NCBI GenBank assembly: GCA_001986395.2
Contig: MQVO02000041.1
Location: 1 to 64,000 of the forward strand
DNA length: 64,000 nucleotides
Origin: Irpex lacteus
Lineage: Eukaryota > Basidiomycota > Agaricomycetes > Polyporales > Irpicaceae
Reading direction: 5' to 3'
Shown in pieces: positions 21,826-33,419 of this stretch. The position numbers and the translations under genes were made by a program. Below the pieces are notes generated by a model. The model saw nothing but the letters and a program-made list of their open reading frames with translations. It was not told where the DNA came from and did no database searches. Within the stretch, counting starts at the first letter, position 1. Each line of letters starts with the position of its first letter.

Positions 21826-23104
21826 ATGGTTGCCTTCTCTCGAATTGCCGAAATCGGTGAATTGCTTTTGGAGGTGCTCCTCTACTCTAACTCATCCGAC
21901 ATCTATCGACTTAGGCGTACATCCAAGGTCTACAAGGAATGGGTCGACGCTGCCCTCCTTATCATCTTCAATCTCCATCGTCGCCTCTCCTTTTACTTTA
22001 ACGACCCTGTCGCCTTTCGTCTCCTGCAATCCAGGACTGGCACCGTCATATCTGGGTCGTTTGCCGTACAGTTCTTTCGTCGAGTCCGTTGGAAGGGCTC
22101 TGACCTGGATCTATACCTTCCGAAGGCCGCAAGACAGGAGGTAGGACAATGGCTCATCGACAATGGCTATGTCTACTCTCCGAGAGGCCCTCTTATACAC
22201 GACGTCACAGGACAGGCAGTCGCTCCCGCACAAGCGGCTGTCTATGAGGATGCTCTAGAGGCACTTGACGTTCCTCGCGTAGATGGCCAGGGCTATCTTC
22301 ACGGTGTTCTAGGAGTGATGGACTTTGTGAAGTACGTCGAGGGTGACTTAGAGCATAGGAAGGTGCAAATGGTGGTTGTCGAGGAATGTCCCATGGCTAC
22401 CATTATGAACTTTCATTCCAGTGAGTACTCCGTCTCGTCGTACCCATTGATCTTGCTCACCATGTTGACTAGCGTGTGTGATGAATGTCATCACCTACAA
22501 CCAGGCCTATTGTTTGTATGCTAAGGCCACGACACGCGGGATGGTGAACCTCTTATTAAAGGAGCCCAGTCGCGCCATCCTACTGGCCTTGGACAAGTAT
22601 GAAGAGCGTGGTTATGTCACTAGACGTTTGGTCGTAGCACGGGCTCGATGCCTCTTCTATGAGCAAGACATACGTTGGGTTGGGGATGGCCAGTGCTGGA
22701 GAATGCCGTTACCGTGGGCTCCGTTCTCGGTTGAGGCTCGCACACGAGTTGACCCAATCTCTGCAACTTCCTGGTCATTGGCGACGTATCCCGTGGATTA
22801 CCATCGTACACACTTCCGAGTCTGTACCGATGAACCATCTGTGTTTCCTCTTGTCGTCGGTTCGACAAATGTTCAGGAGTTTTACCAGCGAGCAATTAGG
22901 ACACATGGAGAAACTGAAGCATTCCACGAGAATGAACGCACGGTCACCGGAGGTGATAAGTAAGTCAACCGTGTTAGACATTCAGTATCATGGGTTTGAA
23001 CTGATACACGCATCTGCAGCGATACTCAAATTATTGTAAAGGCTCTGAAGAGATTTTACAAAGAGGAATTGTATAAGCGACCCTTTGGTTATCTTGTAGC
23101 CTAG
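21826..23104 (+). CDS. F-box-like / nucleotidyltransferase-like protein, 388 aa
   Basis: Exons are 21826-22420, 22473-22959 and 23020-23104; 1,167 nt, exactly 389 codons, ending at TAG. The start has a strong context and a TATA box upstream. Residues about 5-45 (ELLLEVLLYSNSSDIYRLRRTSK) look like an F-box. From residue 70 comes G77-S78, a hydrophobic stretch and D93-L-D95-L-Y, the GS...DxD pattern of the nucleotidyltransferase fold; HSTCVMN then bridges the first intron. The same architecture is common in agaricomycete lineage-specific families of unknown function. The acidic pair could bind metal and NTP, but a third acidic residue was not identified, so catalysis is unproven. An F-box would link it to SCF ubiquitin ligase through Skp1. 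The Helitron gene begins about 430 bp downstream in the same direction. Confidence 0.65.
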
Positions 23105-23538
23105 TGTACTTCTTGCTTTCGACGATGCAGCGTCCTTCACACATACACACTCTTATGCAGTCTGAAATATACACACAGATCTTTCGTGTTGGCTTTATAT
23201 GTGTTACAATAAACAAACGATGATTTTATGAAGTGTCTTTAATGCGAACTTTGTCAATGACAATCAACATAAAGACGTTTTGAATTTATTTAAACCATAT
23301 TCTAAGGTCAGAAGAAAACATGTGCAAGTTAGACAAAACATGTACAAAGTACGATTGTCATGAGAGTGCCTTTGTACCCCCGTCTCTCTTTCAACCTCCA
23401 CCGTTGTTGTCAAGGGTATGTTGTAGCCCGATGTGAATTGACATGACCGTTTATCTCTAACTTATGTTCATAGAACTGACAATGTGTCTTTCATCGTATA
23501 TGCTCTTGTTGCCTAGTATATTATGGGTATACATTTTT

Positions 23539-26500
23539 ATGGCCGATCAACGAGTCACAAGTCAAGACCGATACTCTCTTCTACGTCAGAAGCAAAGTCA
23601 TATAGACAGGTACGTTATTCATACATCAATGCACCTACATATTTAACCATGTTACACTTCCTTCAGATACAGTATTCAGTGGTATCGTACCGAACATGTG
23701 GAAGTGTTCTGTTCAACTGAGACCAACATTGATAAAACTGGTCCAACGCTACTTGGTAGCATGGTTCTGACAGGCACCATATCAGAAACGCCTGTGTCCA
23801 TTTGTGACTTGGTATTGCCAATGACCAACCCAAAAACAATTGTGCACATATACCTATACATACTGCTCTCACTGAGGACTAAAATGGATGAGTTGAAAAA
23901 CAAAGTCAAAAGAAGTCGCTTACGATGTATTCGGAACTGCATGCCAAAATCACGATTCATTGCTCTGTTACGCCAGTGTACTGTGACAATACTGGATGCT
24001 GGCGAGAGATACAATCATGGCTGCACATCAAAATGTAAAGTGCTCTTCAGTCGAGAAACACATAATCTCCGGCAAATGACTCATATTGGAGGTGGAAGAA
24101 CGATAGTGAAGTGGCATGTTGACGAGCTTCAGCCATATACTGATGCGATATTGACCAATGAATTTTATCAGTTTCATAGTTATGGTACTTTGGAAAATAA
24201 TAACAACATTTTTGGACTGTGTGCGATTGATGTTCCTTTGACTAATCTTATGAATAAGCTGAAAGCTAAAGAACTTGATATTATATGTCGGATGCATAGA
24301 ATTCCAATCAAACAACGAGACCGTCTTCTTGCTAATTATCAGCAGCAACTTGCAACTCATGTGTGCTCTGATTGTCCTCACTCCCTAGCGATGTTTGTTC
24401 CGGTTTCAGTTCAGACCCCTGTCAGTAACAAAGAGCGAGTTCAAGCACATCGTAATCGGATGAATATAACACAAAAGAATCATGAAAGACAAAAGAACCG
24501 TAAACAGGTAGAACAGCACCGGAATAAGTTCCCACCAAAGGTTGGTAGTGTTCATCACGAGCATGCGGTTATTAATAGATTTGTAGCAGATACAGATTTG
24601 AAAAATCTCAAAGAGCGAGGATGTGCGGTGTGTGGTTGCTTAATTCCAATATCACAGCTCACCCCTCTAACTGATATCACAGATTATCTGCACGTCTTAC
24701 AACGCTCTCATGTTACAGTAAAAGAGAGGTTTAATGATAACGATCCGGTTGAACATATTACTGGGCCAGTACTGGCAACAAATTGTGAGGGTGTATGCAC
24801 TGACTGTGTTATGAGCTTGAAACGTAAACAAATGCCTAGACATGCATTAGCCAACGGACTATGGCTTGGCGATGTCCCACCAGAACTCGCGACATTGTCA
24901 TGGATGGAACAAAGACTTGTTGCACGAATAGTTCCAAGTGAATCATTGGCCAGAGTTCACATGTCAAATCTATACAAAATAAGATGCAACGTTGTATGTA
25001 ATGCATTTCCGACTGAGAAAATATATCATGTTTTGCCACCTCCAAAGGCTGAGCTTGAAGATGTACTTGCAGTGATATTCATATCGCCAAATGCACCTTT
25101 GCCAGCTGATTTTCAGCGAACACCTCTGTTAGTAAGACGTGACAAAGTTGCAAAGGCTTTGGAATGGTTGAAGAGAAATCATAGTGATTATAAAGAATTA
25201 CAGATCTCATATGAAAATCTAGCTGATTATCCGGAAGATGTACCACCAATCGCAGTTGACTTTCATCCGTCTACACATAACAGTCATCTTGAAAGTACAG
25301 CAGTGAACGAGACTGATGACGCATACAGTACAGACAAAGGCGATGCTCCATTTATAGTGCATGGGCTTACAAGTGAGCAATTAACCGATTTATGGGATGG
25401 TGACCCTAAGCATCTATATTTGAAAACCATGGATTATTTCAAAAAGGGAAATAAAGCATTGGGGATTGGAAAAAACAGTAAGATTGAAAGTATATGGAAT
25501 AATCCACGGTTGTACCCTGCAATGTTTCCGTGGCTTTTCCCGTATGGATATGGAGGGCTTGGTAATGAGAAAATTCAGTTTGGTGTCTCTGACATGATTC
25601 GAAAGCGCCTGTGGCTCACATACTATGATCAGCGCTTTCAAAATGATCAGTTCTTCTCTTTGATTGCATTTAATCATCAGCAGATAAAAAATAGTAACAA
25701 TGGAGGATTTTTATTAGCGAAAAAACGAAACTTCAAAGATGTTGTTGATAGAATTATGAATGTTAATGCTGATACGTTGGATGATTTGATAAGAAGAACA
25801 AAAGATGGTCCTGTCACGCCTGAAACAGAAGAAGAAAAGAACTGCTTTCGTATATTAAATGATATTGACTATGTGGCAGCTAGTGTAGATGGTTCAATAA
25901 CTAACAGACGACGGATGCGAAATGAAATATGGTCTCTTACTGCGTATTTAGGAGCTCCTAGTTGGTTTATCACGTTTGCGCCTGCTGACGTGAATCACCC
26001 TATATGTTTATACTATGCCGATACAAAGCAGAAGTACTGGCCCAATATTCCAACACAGAATGAGCATATTCGTTTAATTGCAAGTAATCCTGTTGCAGGT
26101 GCTAGGTTCTTCAAATTCATAACTGAGATGTTTATCAAACATGTCTTGGGATTTAATAACAACACTGACGGATTATACGGCAAAACTTCTGGATACTATG
26201 GGACTGTTGAACAACAAGGTAGACTGACTCTTCACATGCACATGCTTATATGGATTAAAAATAGTCTGACACCACAAGAGCTCAGGGAACGAATCATGGA
26301 TGAGAAGTCAGACTTTCAAAAACGTATGGTACAATACTTAGAATACTGTCATCAGGGAGAATTTACAACTGGGACAATGAGTGAACTTGACGAACGTATC
26401 AAAACAAAATATGATAACAATCCAGATGAAGTACATCCAACGCTTACTTTACCACAGCAATCTAAACCATTTTGTGATCAGAAGTGTATGGAATGTAGCA

Positions 26501-29500
26501 CTTGTGCAGAAGCATTGGATTGGGATAGGCAAAGACAACAAGAGACTGATGAAATACTATACGCGTCTAATATCCATAAGTGTTTTAAGAACAACTGTTT
26601 GAGCAATAAATACCACATATGTAAGGCCAGGTTTCCTCGAGAGCTGCAAGCAGAAACAGCTGTTGATACCGAATCAGGTGCTTTGATAATGAAAAAGGGT
26701 GAGGCGTGGGTAAATACATTTACACCTACTTTAACGTACTTGCTCCGGTGTAATACTGATGTGACAAGCTTACAATCTGGTACTGCACTGAAATCAGTAA
26801 TAGCATACGTCACTGATTACATTACCAAATCACCGTTAAGAACACATGTTATTTTTGATGCCGTAAAAACAGTGTTTGCTAAAAATATGGAGGAACCAGT
26901 GAAAGGCGAAGAAAGATTGAAAAAAGGTAGGTCAGTAATCACAAAGGTTGTAAACTCGCTGACTGCCAAAAGTGAAATAGGATCACCCATGGCATCAATG
27001 TATTTGCTTGGTCATTCAGATCACTATACCAGTCATCAGTTTCAACGTTTTTATTGGAAGTCATATGTAAATGAAGTCAACAGTGATTGGATTTCCGAAG
27101 AATCCGATGATACAAAAATGGATGTTGATGCCAACCCGCCTGATAACGAAGAACAGAAAGTGGTTATGATAAAAAATGTAAACGGTGTTGTTGGAATATC
27201 ACCTGTTCTTGATTACATGTTCCGACCACGAAAATATGAAAGTGTCAATCTTTACGACTGGATACGCTTCTCTAACAAAACGAAAGCTGGAGAAGGCAGC
27301 ACAGCTAAAGTTAAAAAGGAATCTGAACGAAAATGGGATGTTGAATACATCATCAAACATGAATGGCTTATGAACAATGGACAAGACAGTGAGAAGTTGA
27401 TGTTCTTGATTCAGTGGGCAGCTGGAGATACGACATGGGAAAATCTTTACACATGTGATGAGTTGCAAGCCATGGATGACTACTTAGAACGTCTTGGTGT
27501 TTCTCATTGGAGTGAGCTTCCAAAGGATCATAAAATCAGTGACAAAGCAGAAACAAGCGAGAATGACGATAAATCAGAAATGGCCTCGGATAGTGATACA
27601 AGCTTAGAGTCAAACACTAATTCAGACACAGATTCATGTTCAGAGTCAGGTGAGAGCTCAACTACTGATACAAGCTTACTATCTGATGTAGATGTCAACC
27701 GTGACGATAAGAGCTTAAATCAGTCGAAAGACATTAAAACTAATGATGACCATTATAGACGACATTTGAGTGAATCTGACTATCACAGGTATGCTGATTT
27801 TCTTGAAGAACATCCTCAGTATAGTACACATAAAGTACGTTTGATTTCAGAGGCAAAAGGTAGAGTACCAGATTTTGTGGGCGGTCCGTTGCCAAGACAC
27901 GATCGCGGAAATAGAGAAGAGTATTGCATGACTATGTTGACTCTTTTTCATCCATGGAGGCGAGGAAAAGATCTCAAAACTTCACATCAGACATGGAATG
28001 AGACATTTGAAGGATATCAATTTACTGACAGGCAGAAGGAAATCATGAAGTTTTTTAACGTGAGATATGAGTGTAATGATGCCCGTGATGATTTTTCGGC
28101 TCAACGTAAAGCTCAGCAAAGCGATAGAAATGGGTGGCCACAGAATATTGACGATAAAACACTTGAATGGTTAGATACTCATGACAACACTCAATCATAT
28201 TCTGAGTTCTCTAGTATTGTGAATGAAGATGAAGAGAACACAAAGTTCTCGGAATCAATGTTAAGTAGTCTCAGAAGAATGGCGGAGACAGAAGAGCTGG
28301 CAGAGGCAAATGGTTTATTGGAAGATTTGGTCAATGTCAATGAGGACATGTTGAACTCATTGCCGAGCTTTGTTGAAACTGCTGATGATGCTAAATTTTG
28401 GCACAACACTTTAACTCAAACACGCGACGAAATACTCCAGAAACGGCATGCGAAAGTCCTCAAACAAAGAAAGCAACCAGGGAATGATAGTGATGAGGAG
28501 GATACTGAAGGATCACTAAAGATCGTAGACGAATCATATTTCTCAAGACTGTACAAACCAACAAAAGAAGAAGACAGAAATTTGATAAATGAAATCTGTA
28601 CTTCATTCACTTTGAACGAGGAGCAAGATAGAGCGTTCAGAATAGTTGCAAATCATGCCACATTGAAAAAGCCATCACAACTAAAAATGTATCTGGGAGG
28701 TATGGCTGGTACAGGAAAATCTCAGGTAATCAAAGCACTAATGCAGTTCTTTAAAGCTCGGAACGAAGAATATAGATTCACATGCATTGCTCCTACAGGT
28801 GCTGCAGCTTCACTAATTGGAGGATCTACTTATCACTCTTTTCTAGGTATGAACACTTTCAACAAAGAAGCAGAAGATCGTCTATCAAATTTGTCTGAGG
28901 TCAAGTCCCATTTACGTGACGTAGACTATATATTTTTAGATGAAGTGTCAATGCTTGACTGCCGTAGCTTATATAGCATATGTAAAAAAATGTGTAAAGC
29001 AACAGGTGATGAGGGGAATCCATTTGGAGGCAAGAATCTGATTTTAGCAGGAGATTTTGCCCAACTGCCTCCAGCAGGATCAGGAAAAGCACTGTACGCT
29101 GCTAAAGTAGAGTCTATAGTTCATCGAACATCATCAGTTTTAGACCAAGAGGCTTCAATAGGAAAGGCATTGTGGCATCAGTTTACAACTGTAGTAATTC
29201 TACGTGAAAACATGCGCCAACGATCACAATCAAAAGATGATGCCAAGTTCCGCACATTGCTAGAAAATTTGAGATACAAAGCTTGCACAAAAGAAGATAT
29301 AGCATTTCTGCGACAACGAATTGCAGGACAGTCAAAGGAAAGGCCAAAATGGAGTGATGAGCAATTTCGCAACGTGTCAGTGGTGTGTACTTACAATGCA
29401 ATTCGTGACAAATTAAATGAACTTGGAAGTGTTCGACTTGTAAAGGAGTTAAAGCAGCCATTGCAGTACTTTTATTCCATAGACCGTTTACATACTAACA

Positions 29501-31401
29501 CAAAAGAACGTACACGACAAGCACAGCAGAAGAATATTGATCCGTTACGTAAATCAAACAACTTGAGTGTAAATGATCAATACTACTTATGGAATTTGCC
29601 TCCAAGTTGTACTAGTCATCATCCAGGCAAGCTGCCATTATGTTTGGGAATGCCCATCATGATAAAAAAGAATAAAGCGACTGAATGCTCAGTAACAAAT
29701 GGTGCGGAAGGTATTGTAGTCGGTTGGAAGAGCAAAACCATTGATGCAGAGCATGATGCCTTAGAAATCTTGTTTGTGAAACTGACAGCCAACCCCACAC
29801 CAGTACAGTTACCTGGTCTTCCTGAAAATGTTGTGCCTATTGTTGCAGAACCAATAAACATAGGTTGTAAAATTCATGATGGAAGAACTATAGACATTAC
29901 ACGTACTCAAGTACCTGTGTTATTAAACTTTGGTATGACAGACTTTGCATCCCAGGGTCGCACCCGCAAGTACAATGTAGTTGACATTCAGAACTGCAAA
30001 AATCATCAAGCCATATATACTTGTCTGTCAAGAGGGTCCAGTTATGACGGAACTTTAATAATTCAAGACTTTTCAACAAGACACATGACAGGTGGACTCG
30101 ATGGATATTTGAGACAAGAGTTCCGTGAGTTGGAGCTGTTGGATGAAATCACCAAGTTGCGTTTCAACAAAAAGCTACCAGCAGGTGTCTTTGGGCAAAC
30201 AAGATCACACTTGATATCATCTTATCGTAAAAAGAAAGGTGATAAATATACTCCCAAAGCTATGCCTAATGCTTTAAAATGGACAGAATCAGAGCCATAC
30301 AAACTGGCAGACCCATTTGATGAGGCAGAATGGGAAATTATTGATCGTAAAAAAGTAGCAGAAAACATAGCAACAGAGACTGACAAAGTTACCAAAAAGC
30401 CACGCAATATACGACAGGCGAACTATGTTACTGCTAAAGGTACAGCAAGATTACCACAACTTAGTTCTTCTTCCAAACATGTCCAACATAAACGAAAGCA
30501 CAGTGAAATGCCAAATATGCCAAACAAGCGACCTACAATAGAAATTAGCACATTGAGAGAAGAAGGTCCAGTGGGTTTCATCTGGCATGATGAAACATTC
30601 AGTTGTGCGTACGATACTTTATTTACTATCTTGTTAGACATACTACGTACTACACCCTTTGATTGGAGAAATATTGTAGAACTGAGTGGAGGATACTTGC
30701 AAAGTTTTGATTTAACATTCAGTTCAGATGACGATACAAGTTTAGAAATGAAAAGACAAGCTGTTCGTCAATTGTTATGCAATGACTATCCCACTCAATT
30801 TCCATTGTCTAGAGAAGGAGCAGATATACATGAGCTATGCTATTACATGTTAAACTTAGGGGGAGCATCAGGCAGAAGAGCTCTCTACTGTAAGAATTGT
30901 AAAGAGGAGGTAAAGTCTAAAGTACTGAATCAAATCATGTTACTACATTGTACAAACGAAGTATGGAAGGGAAAGACAATAAGAGCAGGTTCTGCAGCTG
31001 GGCAAAGTATATCAAATTGGATGCATGCATTCTTTAATACAAAAACAAAGTCTAAGTGTCCAAGGTGTCAAAAGACACAAACTGAATATCGATATCAATA
31101 TACAGCAAAGATTCCATTTATACATATCCGATTAAATGAAAAACTACCAGTACGATTTGAAAGACAAATTCAGTTCAATGAAGACATTTATCGATTGTCA
31201 GGTATCATTTACTTTGGCGGATTTCACTTTACGTGCCGAATTATTGATGCAGAGGGAAGAATATGGTACAACGACGGAATTCAGACAGGATCAAAGTCAA
31301 GATACGAGTCACATATAAATGACATGCATTCACAGCTACTACAAACAGCTCCTGGTCAAAGAAAGGCGGTAGTAGTCATTTACAATCTTGTCATTGTATA
31401 G
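23539..31401 (+). CDS. Helitron Rep-helicase with chromodomain-like and USP-like domains, 2,601 aa
   Basis: Exon 1 is 23539-23609 (ATG GCC) and exon 2 is 23667-31401; the 57-nt intron joins them in frame to 7,806 nt, 2,602 codons. Residue numbers are approximate. A Cys-rich N-terminal region (CAVCGC near 340) is followed by the HUH rolling-circle Rep: HMH at 880-882 and the paired tyrosines YVTDYITK at 1071 and 1075. Residues about 1246-1300 read as a chromodomain (WDVEYIIKHEW...MFLIQWAAGDTTWENL). An acidic linker leads to a PIF1-type helicase with Walker A (GGMAGTGKS, about 1701) and Walker B (FLDEVSMLD, about 1780). The C-terminus resembles a USP (C19) cysteine protease: a Cys box with C2337 in SCAYDTLF, CxxC pairs near 2432 and 2488, and a His box GGFHF with H2544. 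There are no internal stops. Codons are much more A/T-rich than in flanking genes. Confidence 0.9.
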
Positions 31402-31417
31402 TAGATAGAATTACTAG
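31381..31417 (+). repeat. Candidate Helitron 3' end: small hairpin plus CTAG
   Basis: TACAAT (31381-31386) and ATTGTA (31393-31398) form a 6-bp stem with a 6-nt loop, followed 15 nt later by CTAG. This fits the layout of Helitron 3' termini (hairpin 10-15 nt before CTRR), but the stem is short and AT-rich, it overlaps the end of the CDS, and the next base is G rather than T. Confidence 0.35.
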
Positions 31418-31959
31418 GTGTAAATTAGAACAAAATACTCAGGAATCGTTACCTGCCACTTGATGGCCTCACTCCCCCAAGTGACAGCTACTTTCTTGAC
31501 GGAGCGGCGGTGGAGTTGCGGGAAGGGACAAGAGGTTGGCTTCTTATGACGGACTGCCTCTTTGCAACCGTGAACTGCTGCAAGCTGCCCTTCGCGGGTG
31601 GAGGTCGCACCCCGCCGTTGCGAAGAGCTATCCGCAGTATTTGTTTGCTGATTGATGCCAATCCTGAGGCTGTCTAGCTTTCGCACCCTTATGCGGCCTT
31701 GTATGAGGTTGACGACCTACCCCGTTGAATAAGATTAACTACTTACACCTCTGGAGGGGGCTCCATAAAGCTTCGATGTTGAACTGAATAACTCAAGGCC
31801 AAATCCATTGGAGCGCAAGTTGAGAGAATTCAAGTGAGGCTGCTTTGTCGTAAGTAGTTGGATGAGGCAGAGATAGAGGTCGCCCACGTGCGGGTTGAGT
31901 AGCGCTTATTAGCGACCCAACCCTGCCGTACTATCCCCGACTCGTTCAGAACTCACACC
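31418..31959. other. Intergenic region between Helitron and SUN gene
   Basis: Base composition returns to GC-rich after about 31440. I see no gene: a minus-strand open frame at 31414-31686 has no homology I recognise and overlaps the Helitron end. The region presumably contains the promoter of the gene at 31960. Confidence 0.35.
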
Positions 31960-33062
31960 ATGACACGACCTCGGACCAAAGAGCTCAAGGGGTCTCGTCC
32001 ATCTAGGTTTGGGTTCACTGCGCCTCCAGAGGTAGTTTCTAGTACGTATACTCTGCACTCTCCGCTGAGTATTGTGCTGAGATCAATTCACGTCTTTCAG
32101 AGGCTCGCTATCCGACGTCTGAGGAAGACGTCGATGGCGCATTCTCTGATTCATCAGACGGCGAATACGACGCCCTAGCAGGAAACGACTCAGTCGGGAA
32201 ATCTAACTTCAAGAGTTGGTCGCTTACACTATGCGCACTACTCGCCCTATCAATCGCCTGGATATCGCTCCGCACCCCTCAGGCCCTATCTACCATGCTT
32301 CGCGCCCCGGACTGGAAAGCGGATTTGGGAAGCTACGTTACCCATTTACAGAGATACCTGGTCAGGAGTACACAGGTCCGTCTATGAACTTCTCTTAGCT
32401 GCGGCCACTCAACTAGATATCAGAAGCCCATAACAGGCTCGCAGCTCAGCGAAGAGAAGACGCCTCAGCCCATCCACTTATCTGGGTTACTGAAGGACTT
32501 CGCGCTGGAAACGGAAGGCGGTGCCATTGAGTGTAGTCTCACTACGGGTGGCTGTCCCTCATGGCCGCTGAGTGCATGGGCAGGAGGACCCGCTCTCGCT
32601 ATTCGAGAGGGGGTCCGTAGTGGAGAATGTTGGCAACTCCACGCTCAGGCCGGGCAAATTGGCATCGTGCTAGCAAGACCAATTCATCTGACATACGTCG
32701 TTATAGAAGACGCTTCTGTTCCAGATGAATCCGGATCAAGCACAGCTCCTCGATCTATGACCCTGTGGGGAGAAGTGGACGGCGCGAAGAACTTTGATCT
32801 GTATCATCGAACGGGTCTGAGGGAGGCACCATGGGGAGTTCTACTCAGTCTCCATACCAGGCAATCGCGGACATTCCTACCCCTCGCTGCCTTTGAGTAT
32901 CAAGTTGGAAGGCCTTCTCCTCAAACCTTCTCCGTGCAAGACGTGGTTCGTTCATCTGGTATGGATTTCACTACCCTTGTGTTGCAAATAAATAGCAACT
33001 GGGCGTCGGAGGACACCTGCTTGTATCGGGTACGGGTTCATGGCGATCCGTCTCCTGTATAA
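31960..33062 (+). CDS. SUN-domain (Sad1/UNC-84) nuclear envelope protein, 331 aa
   Basis: Exons are 31960-32041, 32101-32375 and 32424-33062; 996 nt, exactly 332 codons. The N-terminal 65 residues are hydrophilic, with an acidic patch (SEEDVDGAFSDSSDGEYD). A single hydrophobic segment follows (about 66-84, SWSLTLCALLALSIAWISL). From about residue 140 a SUN domain is visible: FALETEGGAIE, then GECWQLHAQAGQIGIVLA and APRSMTLWGEVDG, which align with core SUN motifs. SUN proteins sit in the inner nuclear membrane with the SUN domain in the lumen, where they bind KASH peptides in LINC complexes. There is little coiled coil between membrane segment and domain, so this is a short form; Agaricomycetes often have several such short SUN paralogues. 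The alternative acceptor at 32416 would put the domain out of frame. Confidence 0.85.
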
Positions 33063-33419
33063 GCTCAGAGGTTATGCAGAAAGTAAGTACTGTCGTCATA
33101 GGTCACATTTGGCTTCTTTCTGAGACTCTTCTCAAGCAGCGCCCAGTACCAGAGCCATATAGGATGAAATAATAGCTCTTTGATACGCTCAAAAGCGATG
33201 TGGGCTAATCTCTCCCAGCCGCTCTCAGTTGCTACTCTCTGCCATGTGTTGTATATGCTTTGTCAAAGAAAATCCTATCCTATAAATGCGCCTTTGTTTG
33301 CGATCCTCACGTATATCAATGCTATGGTTGGCGACTAGAGTCACGATAATACACCCCAGCCTTGCTACCCGACGCCCTTTGCAGCTTCGTACCACGCTCG
33401 TAGACAGAGAAGTGTTGAG

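Larger units (their letters stand above)
23105..31417 (+). mobile_element. Autonomous Helitron; limits approximate
   Basis: The AT-rich DNA begins just after the upstream gene (23104) and ends shortly after the Helitron stop codon, so the element lies within these limits. Helitrons transpose by a rolling-circle mechanism, start with TC, end with a hairpin and CTRR, and make no target duplication. A CTAG at 31414-31417 is a possible 3' end. The 5' TC terminus could not be fixed; many TC dinucleotides are available between 23105 and 23538. No captured host exon was seen inside. Confidence 0.6.

Noticed and set aside
31414..31686. 90-codon minus-strand frame next to the Helitron end
   Set aside because: No recognisable domain; begins and ends in unrelated DNA across the probable Helitron boundary.
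32376..32416. Shorter intron (acceptor at 32416) in the SUN gene
   Set aside because: It puts the following exon in a frame that stops before the SUN domain; the acceptor at 32423 gives the correct frame.
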